From Streptomyces spororaveus (GTDB lineage: Bacteria; Actinomycetota; Actinomycetes; Streptomycetales; Streptomycetaceae): a stretch of DNA of 64,000 bases. The position numbers and the translations under genes are program-made. A model generated the notes under the pieces. The model saw only the letters and a list, made by a program, of their open reading frames with translations. It was not told the DNA's origin and did no database searches. The number at the start of each line of letters is the position of its first letter. Positions within the stretch are counted from its first letter, which is position 1. This document shows, one piece after another, positions 51,004 to 59,832 of this stretch. The stretch covers positions 7,763,501 to 7,827,500 of the forward strand of contig NZ_BNED01000005.1 of NCBI RefSeq assembly GCF_016755875.1, in the 5' to 3' direction.

Positions 51004-51528
51004 TCACCCGGCTCGCTGATCCTGCCCGGCCGCGGGCGAGCGGTGCGCGAACCGGTCGGCCGCGCGCCGGCCGCGGCTCTCCAGGGGCAGTACCCCGGTG
51101 GCCGCGGCCAGCCCGAAGGGCGGCATGTCGAAGTAGATCGACTCGTACGAGCCCTCGGGCACGATGTAGGACTCGTGCCACAGCCCCACATGGCGGCGCA
51201 GCCGCCCCGCGCGATCCTTGCGGTTGACGATCGACCAGGCCTTGTGGTGGAGCATGTCCGGGGCCGCGGCGTACGCGTACAGCTTCTCCTTGGACTCCCA
51301 GTACTGGACCACGTAGTACGTGCGGGGCGACGCGGTGAGCAGGACGTGGCCGAGCAGCCCCCGGGCAGGTTGCCTGGCGAGTTCCCGGAGCATGCGCGGC
51401 ATGGCGAGGATCACCGGCACCCAATGGTGCACGGCCCAGAAGTGGTTGATGCGCATTCCGATGAGCAGGACGACGACGTCCCCCTCGGCTGCTGCGGTGG
51501 TACGGCCCGGTAAGGGTTTCGCGAACAC
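51004..51528 (-). CDS. DUF4188 family protein
   Basis: A 174-residue protein of the DUF4188 family: GDVVVLLIGMRINHFWAVHHWVPVILAMPRMLRELARQPARGLLGHVLLTASPRTYYVVQYWESKEKLYAYAAAPDMLHHKAWSIVNR. It is a dimeric alpha/beta-barrel-type fold related to heme-degrading and monooxygenase-like proteins, function unknown. Start GTG at 51528 follows GGGAGG. It is divergent from a MerR gene with a dyad in the gap, so I infer MerR control. Confidence 0.85.
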   Translation of the reverse strand: MFAKPLPGRTTAAAEGDVVVLLIGMRINHFWAVHHWVPVILAMPRMLRELARQPARGLLGHVLLTASPRTYYVVQYWESKEKLYAYAAAPDMLHHKAWSIVNRKDRAGRLRRHVGLWHESYIVPEGSYESIYFDMPPFGLAAATGVLPLESRGRRAADRFAHRSPAAGQDQRAG

Positions 51529-51549
51529 GTCGGCCTCCCGATCGCCTTG

Positions 51550-51570
51550 TTGGATAGCGCTGCTGTCCAA
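51550..51570. promoter_or_regulatory. Dyad between DUF4188 and MerR genes
   Basis: TTGGA (51550-51554) and TCCAA (51566-51570) are inverted around AGC-GCT-GCT, giving an imperfect 21-bp dyad matching 16 of 21 bases. It lies 22 bp before the DUF4188 start and 49 bp before the MerR start. Dyads of about this size are usual binding sites for MerR proteins. Confidence 0.5.
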
Positions 51571-51618
51571 CCGTCACGTGATGGGATAGTGGCACTCTCC
51601 AAAGGAAGGTTCAAGAGA

Positions 51619-52302
51619 GTGCGGCTCGCGGAACTGAGTGAGCGGAGCGGCGTGGCCATCGCCACCATCAAGTACTACCTGCGCGAAGGGCTGTTGCCGC
51701 CGGGCCGCCGCGTCGGCGCGACGACCGCCGACTACGACGAGGGCCATCTGCGCAGACTGCGGCTGGTACGCGCGATGATCCAGGTCGGCCAGGTGCCGGT
51801 GGCGCGGGTCCGCACGGTGCTCGCGCACGTCGACGACGAGTCCCTGGGCCGGACGATGCGCCTGGGCGCCGCCCTGTGGGCCCTGCCCCACGAGCCCGGG
51901 CCGGCCGACGGCGAAGGCGAGGGCACGGACGGCGCCGAGGGCGACGGCGGGGACGCGGTCATGGCCGCCGCACGCGCCGAAGTGGACGAGCTGCTGAGGA
52001 CGTTGGACTGGTCCAGCGCACGCGAGCTGGGTGGGATCTCCCAGGTGCACCGTTCGCTCGTGGCGGCGGTGGCCACGCTGATGCGGCTCGGCTATCCGTG
52101 GGACGCCGCGCTCATGGCCCCGTACGCACGGCTGATGCACCAAGTGGCCGTGCGCGACCTGGACTTCGTGGAGACCTTCCCCTCGGAGGCGGAGAAGGTC
52201 GAGACCGCCGTGGCGGCGACCATCCTGTTCCAGCCGGTGCTGAACGCGCTGCACCGGCTGGCCCAGGAGGAGGAGTCGGCCCGGCGGTACGGACTGGAGT
52301 GA
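51619..52302 (+). CDS. MerR-family transcriptional regulator
   Basis: A 227-residue regulator. Start GTG at 51619 gives VRLAELSERSGVAIATIKYYLREGLLPPGRRVGATTADYDEGHLRRLRLVRAMIQVGQVPVARVRTVLAHVDDE, the MerR helix-turn-helix and wing. An acidic Gly-rich linker (ADGEGEGTDGAEGDGGD) separates it from a C-terminal helical effector region without Cys clusters. It is divergent from the DUF4188 gene, its likely target. Cognate ligand unknown. Confidence 0.92.
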   Translation: MRLAELSERSGVAIATIKYYLREGLLPPGRRVGATTADYDEGHLRRLRLVRAMIQVGQVPVARVRTVLAHVDDESLGRTMRLGAALWALPHEPGPADGEGEGTDGAEGDGGDAVMAAARAEVDELLRTLDWSSARELGGISQVHRSLVAAVATLMRLGYPWDAALMAPYARLMHQVAVRDLDFVETFPSEAEKVETAVAATILFQPVLNALHRLAQEEESARRYGLE

Positions 52303-52344
52303 GCGGCCACCGGTGCCCCGGTCCCCGGCCGTCGGGTTGGTGCG

Positions 52345-53607
52345 TCAGGGCGCCGGGGGCCCGTCCACGGGCGGGACCTCGGCGGGAAACGGCGGCCGGA
52401 CCCGGTCGACGCGCCGCCGTTCGCTCGCGCCGAAGGCGCGGTAGTTCTCGCGGGCCGCGCGGAGCGTGACGTGGTTGGGGCCGCCCACGTAGTGGTCCGG
52501 GTCCCGGTAGTCCCCGCCGTCGTCCTGCCAGCCGCAGACGGGGCAGATCTCGTGGTGCCCAGGCACCCCGACGGTCAGGTTCCCGCAGACGGCGCACGGG
52601 AAGGGCCCCGAGGGCGCCGCGCCGGCGAGCGCGGTGAGCAGTTCCTGCTCGCGGGCCGTGCTCAGACCGGCCCGGCGGGGCCGCTCCAGCCCCTCGGCGC
52701 GCTCCCACCGCAGGAGGTCCTCCAGCATGTCCGAGCGCGGGCGGTCGCGCAGCCCGGCCGCGTGCGCGGCGGCTCCGCTGCGGGCGCAGAAACCGGCCCA
52801 CTTCGGGTCCGGCATCCACATCGCCATCGACTCCGGGCCCATGAAGACCCCGACGCCCTGATCCAGGAGCCACTGCGGGTCCGCCACCGCCACCGGTCCG
52901 GTGTACCCGGCCACGCGCGCCGACAGGCCGACCCAGGTGTCGAAGGGGACGACGGGCCCGACGGCGTCGAAGGTCCCGGTGGTGCCCGCCTGGGCCAGGT
53001 CCAGCAGCCAGGCGGACAGATCACGCACGTCGACGGCCTGGGTCGGCACGTCGGCGGACCGGGGGAGGAGCACGGGCTGGTCCACCTCACGGGCGAAGCG
53101 CGCCGCCCAGTACCCCGACCGTCCGCTGTGATCGCCCGGGCCCCCGATCAGACCGGCCCGGGCGATGACGAGACGGTCTCCCACCGCGGCGCGCGAGGCC
53201 TCCTCGCAGGCGACCTTGGCCTCGCCGTACTCCTCCCGCCCCACGTACGCGCTCCCGGCCGGCGGCAGCAGCGCGGCCGTCTCGTCGGCGCCGACCGTGC
53301 CGTGGTCGGCGTAGGCGCTGATGGAGGAGACGTACGTCCAGTGCCGGGCCCGCCCCGCCAGGGCCGCGAGCGCGCCGCGGACGAAGGCCGGCTGCCAGGA
53401 CACCTCGATGACGGCGTCCCAGTCACGGTCGAGGAGTTCCGCGTAGGCGGACTCCTGGTTGCGGTCCGCGGCCACCAGCCGCGCACCGGGTGCGACGGCG
53501 CCGCTCTCGCCGCGCGCCAGGCAGGTCACCGCGTGACCCCGCTCCAGTGCCTGCCGGGTGATCTCACGCCCCAGCCATGCGGTCCCGCCGAGTACAAGAA
53601 GATCCAT
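52345..53607 (-). CDS. NAD-dependent epimerase fused to a CPCC zinc-binding domain
   Basis: A 420-residue two-domain protein. Residues 1-~320 are an extended SDR reductase/epimerase: [23 protein letters not shown] (NAD loop), [12 protein letters not shown] (Ser) and [16 protein letters not shown] (YxxxK). Residues 335-~395 are a Cys-rich CPCC-type zinc domain: [59 protein letters not shown] with Cys338, 341, 355 and 358. CPCC proteins are usually separate small proteins. The reading frame is unbroken through the join, so this is a true fusion. Role unknown. Confidence 0.87.
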   Translation of the reverse strand: MDLLVLGGTAWLGREITRQALERGHAVTCLARGESGAVAPGARLVAADRNQESAYAELLDRDWDAVIEVSWQPAFVRGALAALAGRARHWTYVSSISAYADHGTVGADETAALLPPAGSAYVGREEYGEAKVACEEASRAAVGDRLVIARAGLIGGPGDHSGRSGYWAARFAREVDQPVLLPRSADVPTQAVDVRDLSAWLLDLAQAGTTGTFDAVGPVVPFDTWVGLSARVAGYTGPVAVADPQWLLDQGVGVFMGPESMAMWMPDPKWAGFCARSGAAAHAAGLRDRPRSDMLEDLLRWERAEGLERPRRAGLSTAREQELLTALAGAAPSGPFPCAVCGNLTVGVPGHHEICPVCGWQDDGGDYRDPDHYVGGPNHVTLRAARENYRAFGASERRRVDRVRPPFPAEVPPVDGPPAP

Positions 53608-53696
53608 CAGGTCACCTCAGCACATCGCGGGCACACCCGCGACGCCGGTTCGCGCTCGGCGGAGAAGGACGGGCGGGCGCGTCCGCGTGCCGGCCG

Positions 53697-54203
53697 TCAC
53701 AGGTCCCGGCGCATGCAGACGCGCGGCCACCGGTCCAGGCCGTGAGCCGCCTCCCGTGCGCGGATCTCCCGGAGGCCGGGAGTGAGCCCCGCGTCGTCCA
53801 GCGGCCGGAAGCCGCAGCGCGCGTAGTACGGGGCGTTCCACGGGACCTCGGTGAAGGTGGTGAGGGTCAGGGCGGGCGCGCCCGCGCGCACGGCGAACTC
53901 CGCCAGGTGCTCCAGCAGGCCCCGGCCGAGCCCGCGGCGCGCACGGTCCGGACGGACGGACACCTGCTCGACGTGCAGATTGCCCTCGACGTACTCGGCG
54001 ATCAGATAGGCGCCCGGGGCATCGGCCCCGTCGACCGACACCCACGCCAGCCCGGCGCGTTGGCAGGCGGCGAGCTCGTCGAGCGTCGGCGGCTCGTCGT
54101 CGGCGATCTCCGGCATGCCGATGTCCCGGAAGCAGAGCCCGGCGGCCCTTTCGATGTCCTGGAGGAGGGTCAGCTCGTCCAGCCGTGCTGTGCGGATGGC
54201 CAT
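53697..54203 (-). CDS. GNAT-family N-acetyltransferase
   Basis: A 168-residue acetyltransferase. The acetyl-CoA-binding motif A is LHVEQVSVRPDRARRGLGRGLLEHLAEFAVRAGAPALTLTTF (RxxGxG/A), and PYYARCGFRPLDDAGLTPGL is the C-terminal GNAT beta-bulge region. IRTARLDELTLLQDIERAAG is a typical start. Probably acetylates a small molecule or protein N-terminus. Start ATG at 54203. Confidence 0.93.
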   Translation of the reverse strand: MAIRTARLDELTLLQDIERAAGLCFRDIGMPEIADDEPPTLDELAACQRAGLAWVSVDGADAPGAYLIAEYVEGNLHVEQVSVRPDRARRGLGRGLLEHLAEFAVRAGAPALTLTTFTEVPWNAPYYARCGFRPLDDAGLTPGLREIRAREAAHGLDRWPRVCMRRDL

Positions 54204-54377
54204 GGCCGCATTGTCGCGGGCGGCCGGGCCCGAGGGCATCCGAGTATCGAGCCCGAATCCGTTCCCCGCCCGTCCGGGGCGGGTTCTGTGCTCCGTCCGG
54301 GTTCTCTTGCATGCCCGTTCGGACGCAGCGCCGAGGGAATGATCATCATTTAGGCGCCCCATCGCTTTGATACGGCT

Positions 54378-55844
54378 ATGCCACGAATGCGACGGAGACA
54401 ACCGACCAAGGCGTGGGGCGCCGTGGCTGCGGTGACGGGGGCCATGCTGGTCGTCGCCGCAGCGCCGGGCCGGGCGCCCGCCACGGACACCGCGGACGGG
54501 GTCGCCGCGGGCCCCCCGCGGGAGGCCGCGGTCACCCTGCTGGTCGGGAGGGTGCTGGACGAGGGCCAGGAGTCCGGCGAAGGGCCGTGCGCGGTGCGCA
54601 TGTTCCGGCCCGGACTGTGCAGCGGCTGGCAGGAGCAGCGCGTACGGGCCACCGCGCGCGGGGTGGGGTCCGTCGTGAAGGAGCCCGCCCTCGGCGGCAC
54701 GGCGCGCACCGCCCGGACCGGGGTGCTTCCCACCGACTCCGGCGGGCCGCTCCAGATCGCCCTCGCGGAACCCGGCCGCCTCACGGACGTGACCGTGCGC
54801 GACGGCCGCGGCCGCCATCTGGCCGGCGAGCTCGCCCCGCACGGCGAGCGCTGGCTGAACAGCGAGCCGATGCGGGCGGGGGAGACGTACACCGTGCAGG
54901 TCGGCGCCCTGGACGCGGACGGCACCGCGGTCGGCGTGACCATGGCGTTCCGGACCGGCGCCGCGCCGCCCGCGGACGACGGCAGGCTGACGGCCGAGTT
55001 CGGCCCGGGCCCCGGCACGTACGGCGCGGGGGAGATCGTGACGGCGAGCCTGAGCCGCCCGGTGCCCGCCGACGACCTCCCGGCCCGCGCCCGACTGGAG
55101 CGGGCACTCCAGGTCACCTCGGAGCCCCATGTCGAGGGCGCGTGGCACTGGGTCGACGAATCGACCCTGCACTACCGGCCGCGTACGTACTGGCCCGCCC
55201 ACACCGTCGTCCGCGTGCGCAGCGGTCTCGACGGGGTCGAGGTCGGGGACCACGACTACGGCGGCCCCTCCGACGCCGTGCAGTTCACCATCGCGGACCG
55301 GATCGAGGCCGTCACCGACTCCGCCACCCACCGGATGACCGTACGCCGCAACGGACGGGTCATCAGGACGATCCCGGTCACCACCGGCAAGGCGGGCTTC
55401 AGGACCCGCAGCGGCATCAAGGTCGTGCTGCGCAAGGAGCCCAAGGTGCGGATGCGCGGTGACACCGTCGGCATCCAGCGCGGCACCAGCGAGTTCTACG
55501 ACCTGCCCGTCTCCTACGCGACCCGGGTGACCTGGAGCGGCGAGTACATCCACGCCGCGCCCTGGTCGGTCGAGGCGCAGGGCGAGGAGAACGTGAGCCA
55601 CGGTTGCACGGGCATGAGCACCGAGGACGCCGCCTGGTTCTTCGAGACCGTACGGGAAGGAGACATCGTGGAGGTGGTCAACAGCGGCGGAGCGAAGATG
55701 GCCCCCTTCGACAACGGTTTCGGCGACTGGAACGTGGACTGGCGGACCTGGCTGGCGGGCAGCGCCCTGGCCGCCGTCGACGGGAGTCCGGAGGGTTCAC
55801 CGTCCTCCACGTCCGTCGCGTCCCGGCTGCACCCGACCACCTGA
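54378..55844 (+). CDS. L,D-transpeptidase with Ig-like domains
   Basis: A 488-residue cell-wall enzyme. N-terminal signal/anchor AWGAVAAVTGAMLVVAAAPGRAPA. Two Ig-like (Ldt) domains span ~110-300, then a YkuD catalytic domain: HRMTVRRNGRVIRTIPVTTGKAGFRTRSGIKVVL, EYIHAAPWS, and SHGCTGMSTEDAAWFF with nucleophile Cys410. It makes 3-3 (meso-DAP) crosslinks in peptidoglycan. C-terminal tail after NVDWRTWLAGSAL is short and disordered. ATG at 54378. Confidence 0.93.
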   Translation: MPRMRRRQPTKAWGAVAAVTGAMLVVAAAPGRAPATDTADGVAAGPPREAAVTLLVGRVLDEGQESGEGPCAVRMFRPGLCSGWQEQRVRATARGVGSVVKEPALGGTARTARTGVLPTDSGGPLQIALAEPGRLTDVTVRDGRGRHLAGELAPHGERWLNSEPMRAGETYTVQVGALDADGTAVGVTMAFRTGAAPPADDGRLTAEFGPGPGTYGAGEIVTASLSRPVPADDLPARARLERALQVTSEPHVEGAWHWVDESTLHYRPRTYWPAHTVVRVRSGLDGVEVGDHDYGGPSDAVQFTIADRIEAVTDSATHRMTVRRNGRVIRTIPVTTGKAGFRTRSGIKVVLRKEPKVRMRGDTVGIQRGTSEFYDLPVSYATRVTWSGEYIHAAPWSVEAQGEENVSHGCTGMSTEDAAWFFETVREGDIVEVVNSGGAKMAPFDNGFGDWNVDWRTWLAGSALAAVDGSPEGSPSSTSVASRLHPTT

Positions 55845-55864
55845 TCGCGGACTACGATCAGCAG

Positions 55865-56563
55865 ATGATCAAAGGAGTGATGTTCGACTTCTCCGGCACG
55901 CTGCTGCGCGTCGAGCCGACCGAGGAGTGGCTCGCCGCCGCCCTCGCGGAGACCGGTACCCCGCGCGTCGAGGAGGAGTTCGGCGAGACGGTCCGGCGGT
56001 TGACCGAGTACGGTGCCCTGCCCGGCGGCGTGTCGCCCCGGCACCTGCCGGCGCACCTCGAAACCCTGTGGGGCCGGCGCGACATCAGCGCCGAAGAGCA
56101 CCGGGCCGCCTACGGCGGCCTGACCCACGCCGCGGGTATCACGGACCCGCGGCTGGCGCAGGCGCTCTACGACCGCCACATGACCCCCGCTGCCTGGCGC
56201 CCCTACCCGGACACGGAACCGACCCTGCGCGAACTGCGCCGCCGCGGGCTCCCGGTGGCCGTGGTCAGCAACATCGGATGGGACCTGCGGCCGATCTTCC
56301 GCGCGCACGGACTCGACGAACTGGTCGACGCCTATGTGCTCTCCTTCGAGCTGGGCACCCAGAAGCCCGATCCGGAGATCTTCCGGACCGCCTGCGAGCG
56401 GCTGGGCCTGGCCCCCGCCGATGTCCTGATGGTCGGGGACGACCGCCGTGCGGACGGCGGGGCCGCGGCGCTCGGCTGCCCGGTGCACTTCGTCGACCAC
56501 CTCCCGGTCGACCGGCGGCCCGCGGGCCTGACCCCGCTCCTGGACCGGCTCGGGTCCGCGTAG
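55865..56563 (+). CDS. HAD-superfamily hydrolase with altered nucleophile motif
   Basis: A 232-residue HAD protein. Motif I is MFDFSGTLL: the nucleophile Asp8 remains, but the acid/base Asp at +2 is Ser10, a DxSGT variant seen in subgroups with other activity (for example dehalogenase-like). Motif II is VAVVSNIG, motif III FELGTQKPD, motif IV VLMVGDDRRADGGAA. The ATG at 55865 follows within 21 bp of the L,D-transpeptidase stop, so the two may be co-transcribed. Substrate unknown. Confidence 0.88.
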   Translation: MIKGVMFDFSGTLLRVEPTEEWLAAALAETGTPRVEEEFGETVRRLTEYGALPGGVSPRHLPAHLETLWGRRDISAEEHRAAYGGLTHAAGITDPRLAQALYDRHMTPAAWRPYPDTEPTLRELRRRGLPVAVVSNIGWDLRPIFRAHGLDELVDAYVLSFELGTQKPDPEIFRTACERLGLAPADVLMVGDDRRADGGAAALGCPVHFVDHLPVDRRPAGLTPLLDRLGSA

Positions 56564-56682
56564 CCGCCGTCGGCCGTCGGCCGTCCGTCACCCGGTCTGG
56601 CGGCGGCCGACACCGCCCGCCGTCCGACTGTGGCGGCCGCGCACATGGGAGCGGCCCGGGGGTGTCCCGGATGATTCCGGGC

Positions 56683-57477
56683 ATGACAAGCGGAAACCCT
56701 CCCGGGCCCCACGGAACGGCCGCCGCCGCGGGCGTCGACCTGACCGGCCGCACCGCCCTGGTCACCGGCGCAGGCAGCGGTATCGGGCGGGCCTGCGCCA
56801 CGGCGCTCGCCGCGGCCGGGGCCCGCGTACACGTGGTGGACATGGCCGCCGCCGCGGCGAACACCGTGGCCGAGGCGATCGGCGGGCGGGCGCACGTGGT
56901 GGACCTGGCCCGGGCCGAGACCGTCGGGGAGCTGCCCGCCGACGTCGACATCCTGGTCAACAACGCCGGGCTGCAGCACGTCGCCCCACTGACCGAGTTC
57001 CCGCCGGACCGCTTCGCCCTCATGCAGCGCGTGATGGTGCACGCGCCGTTCCTGCTGATCCGCCGGACCCTGCCCCACATGCGCGCGCACGGCTGGGGCC
57101 GCATCGTCAACGTCTCCAGCGCGCACGGGCTGCGCGCCAGCGCGTTCAAGGCCGGGTACGTGACCGCGAAGCACGCCCTCGAAGGGCTGAGCAAGGTCGC
57201 GGCCGTCGAGGGGGCCCCGTACGGCGTCACCAGCAACTGCGTGAATCCCGGCTACGTCCGCACACCGCTGGTCGAGAGGCAGATCGCGGCCCAGGCCGCC
57301 GCCCATGGTATCGATGCAGGTCAGGTGGTGTCCGACGTGCTGCTGAGCCGCTCCGCGGTCAAGCGGCTGATCGAACCGGAGGAGGTCGCCGCGGCCGTCC
57401 TGTGGCTCTGCGGCCCGCACACCGGCTACGTCACGGGTGCCTCGATCCCCCTGGACGGCGGCTGGACCGCCGCCTGA
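56683..57477 (+). CDS. Short-chain dehydrogenase/reductase, 3-hydroxybutyrate-dehydrogenase type
   Basis: A 264-residue SDR. The NAD loop is TALVTGAGSGIGRACATALAAAGARVHVVD; ILVNNAGLQH is the second motif; the catalytic Ser and Tyr-Lys are in VNVSSAHGLRASAFKAGYVTAKHALEGL (YxxxK). The C-terminal TGYVTGASIPLDGGWTA is typical. The N-terminal ~15 residues are low-complexity. Start is ATG 56683; an ATG at 56671 would add four residues. The pattern resembles D-3-hydroxybutyrate dehydrogenases; substrate is inferred. Confidence 0.9.
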   Translation: MTSGNPPGPHGTAAAAGVDLTGRTALVTGAGSGIGRACATALAAAGARVHVVDMAAAAANTVAEAIGGRAHVVDLARAETVGELPADVDILVNNAGLQHVAPLTEFPPDRFALMQRVMVHAPFLLIRRTLPHMRAHGWGRIVNVSSAHGLRASAFKAGYVTAKHALEGLSKVAAVEGAPYGVTSNCVNPGYVRTPLVERQIAAQAAAHGIDAGQVVSDVLLSRSAVKRLIEPEEVAAAVLWLCGPHTGYVTGASIPLDGGWTAA

Positions 57478-57500
57478 CCCCCGCCGCGGCGGTCGGAGCA

Positions 57501-57533
57501 GGTCAGAGGCCGGTCAGAGGCCGGTCAGAAGCC
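57501..57533. repeat. 11-bp tandem repeat at the end of the small Cys-rich gene
   Basis: GGTCAGAGGCC at 57501-57511 and 57512-57522, with GGTCAGAAGCC at 57523-57533. The third copy contains the TGA stop (complement of 57525-57527) of the minus-strand small gene. The other two lie in the gap after the SDR gene. Confidence 0.9.
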
Positions 57534-57782
57534 GGGCCGGGCGTCCGTGGCGCGGTCCCACGCGGAGCGGGTGGCTCCGAAGCCGCTCTCGTGCACCCAG
57601 ACGTGCGTGCACCCGGGGCACTGGAGGTGGAGCATGCTGCCCGTGTTGGTGAGCAGGTAGCGCCAGTGCGTGGAGCAGGTACGCCGCTGCTCGCAGGGTT
57701 CGCAGCCGTGCGCGTCCGCACACCTCGGGCAGGCCACCCAGGCACGGCGCCCGGGGTCGGCCTGCGGGTCAAGCGGCAGCAC
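57525..57782 (-). CDS. Small Cys-rich zinc-ribbon-like protein
   Basis: An 85-residue protein with several Cys pairs: WVACPRCADAHGCEPCEQRRTCSTHWRYLLTNTGSMLHLQCPGCTHVWVHESGFG. The last CPGCTHVW resembles a zinc ribbon. I choose the GTG at 57782 because GGGGAG lies six bases before it; a GTG at 57809 would add nine residues. It overlaps the end of the DUF6400-like gene by 14 bp and is probably co-translated with it. The function is unknown. Confidence 0.6.
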   Translation of the reverse strand: MLPLDPQADPGRRAWVACPRCADAHGCEPCEQRRTCSTHWRYLLTNTGSMLHLQCPGCTHVWVHESGFGATRSAWDRATDARPGF

Positions 57783-58053
57783 GGCCGTCTCCCCGGCGGG
57801 GCAGTACACCGGCCGCGACCAGGTCGTCGTAGAGGCGCTGCTGTCCGGCGTCGAGCCCGGAATAGAGCAGGTCGTAGGCGGCCTCCTCGCCGAGGAGCAC
57901 CTCCATCGGATCCCAGTCCGGGCCGAGGGCCGCCATCACCTGGGCGCGCCGGAGCACCTCCTGCGAGGTGAGGTCGACGGCGAAATCGACCAGCTCGGAC
58001 GCGTCGGGGGCGCCGGAGGCGTCGGAGGGAGGGGTGCGGTCGTGGGGGGCCAT
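57769..58053 (-). CDS. DUF6400-like hypothetical protein
   Basis: A 94-residue protein. The ordered part is VDFAVDLTSQEVLRRAQVMAALGPDWDPMEVLLGEEAAYDLLYSGLDAGQQRLYDDLVAAGVLPRRG, which resembles the small DUF6400 group of Streptomyces; a disordered N-terminal segment precedes it. It overlaps the next minus-strand gene by 14 bp. The function is unknown. Confidence 0.68.
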   Translation of the reverse strand: MAPHDRTPPSDASGAPDASELVDFAVDLTSQEVLRRAQVMAALGPDWDPMEVLLGEEAAYDLLYSGLDAGQQRLYDDLVAAGVLPRRGDGRAAA

Positions 58054-58310
58054 GACATCGAAGTTAGGTAGCCCTTCCTTCTCCGGTCAAGGGAGGGTGG
58101 GCGGAGTCACAGCCCGTGGATCGGGGCACCGTGGGACGTCGCGGCCGCGCCGGGCTCCGTGACAAATGTAATGGCCTGTCAAGGTGCTTCTCCTTCTGGA
58201 GGTTGATGCCCGGTTCGTCCTGGCGGACGAGGTCGCGCCCCGGGCCGGGGCGAAAAATGGGGAGTGACCAAGATCGCCGGGCCCCACCGGGCCACCGACG
58301 AGGAGCCGCC

Positions 58311-59738
58311 GTGCCCCACATCCGTCCCGCAGACCGATCCGCACCGCGACTGCGTCGCGCCGCCTCGGCCACCGCCGTCGCCATAGCCCTGCTGGCAGGC
58401 CTCGCGCCGGCCGCGAGCGCCGCCGTCCGGGAAGCGCCCGGCGCCTACGGCACGGACGCCGGCCGGCGCCTCGACCGGACCCGGCTGCAGGCCGGGCTGA
58501 ACGCGATCCAGGAGGCCGGCGTGTACGGCGTCTACTCCGGGGTCCGCGACGGCCGCGAGCGCTTCGACGGCGCCGCCGGCCTCGCCGACACCGCCACCGG
58601 GCGCAAGGTCCGCCCCGACCTCAGGCACCGCGTCGGCAGCGTCACCAAGACCTTCACCGCCGTGGCCGTCCTCCAGCAGTCCGCGAAGGGCCGGGTCGAC
58701 CTGGACCGGCCGGCCGGCGACTACGTGCCCGAGCTGCTGCCCGGCGAGCGCGGCCGCAAGGTGACCGTACGCATGCTCCTCAACCACACCAGCGGCATCC
58801 ACGACTACATCGGCGACGCCTTCCCCTCCCTCCTGAAGGGGACCACGGAGAGCCTGGACGAGCACCGGTACCGCACGATCGGGCCCGCCGAGCTGATCGG
58901 CTACGGGGTGGCCAGGCCGCAGCTGTTCGAGCCCGGCACCAGCTGGTCCTACTCCAACACCAACTACCTGCTCCTCGGCGAGGTGCTCCGCAAGGTCACC
59001 GGTCAGGACCCGGAGCGGGTGATCACCCAGGACGTGATCCGGCGGGCGGGGCTGCGCGACACCTACTTCCCCGGCACCGACCCGCGCATCCGCGGCGCCC
59101 ACGCCCGCATGTACGAGAGCTTCTACGGGATCATCGACCCGCCGCGCGACTACAGCGACTACAACATGACCTGGGCCGGCACCGCCGGAGCCCTCGTCTC
59201 CACCCCGCAGGACCTCAACACCTTCTACCGGGCCCTGCTGGGCGGCGACATCCTGCCGCGCCGCCAGCTGGACCAGATGCGCACCACCGTCGACGTCAAG
59301 GACGAGACGGGCGCCGTGGCCATGCGCTACGGCCTCGGCATCTACTCCATGGACACGCCGTGCGGCCCGGCCTGGGGCCACGACGGGGGAGTCTTCGGTG
59401 CCGGCACCTGGGCCCTGTCCAGCCCGGACGGCAGCCGTCAGTTCGCCATCGGGTACAACCTGATGAAGTACCAGCGCCTCAACGAGGCCGGCACCGCCTT
59501 CGACCCGCACCCGGCCGACGCCGCCATGCGGGACTACCGGGACCGCGCCCTCTGCGGCACCACCGCACCGCAGACCCCGGATCCGGCCGCGAAGAACCGT
59601 CCCTCCGTGCCCTCCGTGCCCTCCGCGCCCCAGGCGCCGTCGGCGCAGGGTCCTTCGGGTGAGGCCCCGGCCGCCCCGCGCGCACTGCCCCCGGTCATGC
59701 CGGCACTCCCCGGACCGCTGTCGGGCCCCATCCGCTGA
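58311..59738 (+). CDS. Secreted serine hydrolase, beta-lactamase/D,D-carboxypeptidase family
   Basis: A 475-residue class C beta-lactamase-like enzyme. Start GTG at 58311 follows GAGGAG; the signal peptide is AASATAVAIALLAGLAPAASA. Catalytic SxxK is Ser110-Lys113 in RVGSVTKTF, the second motif is YSN in WSYSNTNYLLLGEVL, and the third is HDGG in GPAWGHDGGVFGAG. It is probably a D-alanyl-D-alanine carboxypeptidase or esterase. The last ~45 residues are a Pro/Ser/Ala-rich tail, likely a wall-facing extension. Confidence 0.92.
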   Translation: MPHIRPADRSAPRLRRAASATAVAIALLAGLAPAASAAVREAPGAYGTDAGRRLDRTRLQAGLNAIQEAGVYGVYSGVRDGRERFDGAAGLADTATGRKVRPDLRHRVGSVTKTFTAVAVLQQSAKGRVDLDRPAGDYVPELLPGERGRKVTVRMLLNHTSGIHDYIGDAFPSLLKGTTESLDEHRYRTIGPAELIGYGVARPQLFEPGTSWSYSNTNYLLLGEVLRKVTGQDPERVITQDVIRRAGLRDTYFPGTDPRIRGAHARMYESFYGIIDPPRDYSDYNMTWAGTAGALVSTPQDLNTFYRALLGGDILPRRQLDQMRTTVDVKDETGAVAMRYGLGIYSMDTPCGPAWGHDGGVFGAGTWALSSPDGSRQFAIGYNLMKYQRLNEAGTAFDPHPADAAMRDYRDRALCGTTAPQTPDPAAKNRPSVPSVPSAPQAPSAQGPSGEAPAAPRALPPVMPALPGPLSGPIR

Positions 59739-59832
59739 GCAGGCCGGACGGGCTCCCCGGAGGTTCTTACGGATCCGTGACGTGCGGCCCGGTGAGCACG
59801 TCACGGGGCCGTGGGACGCCTACCGTCGGGGC

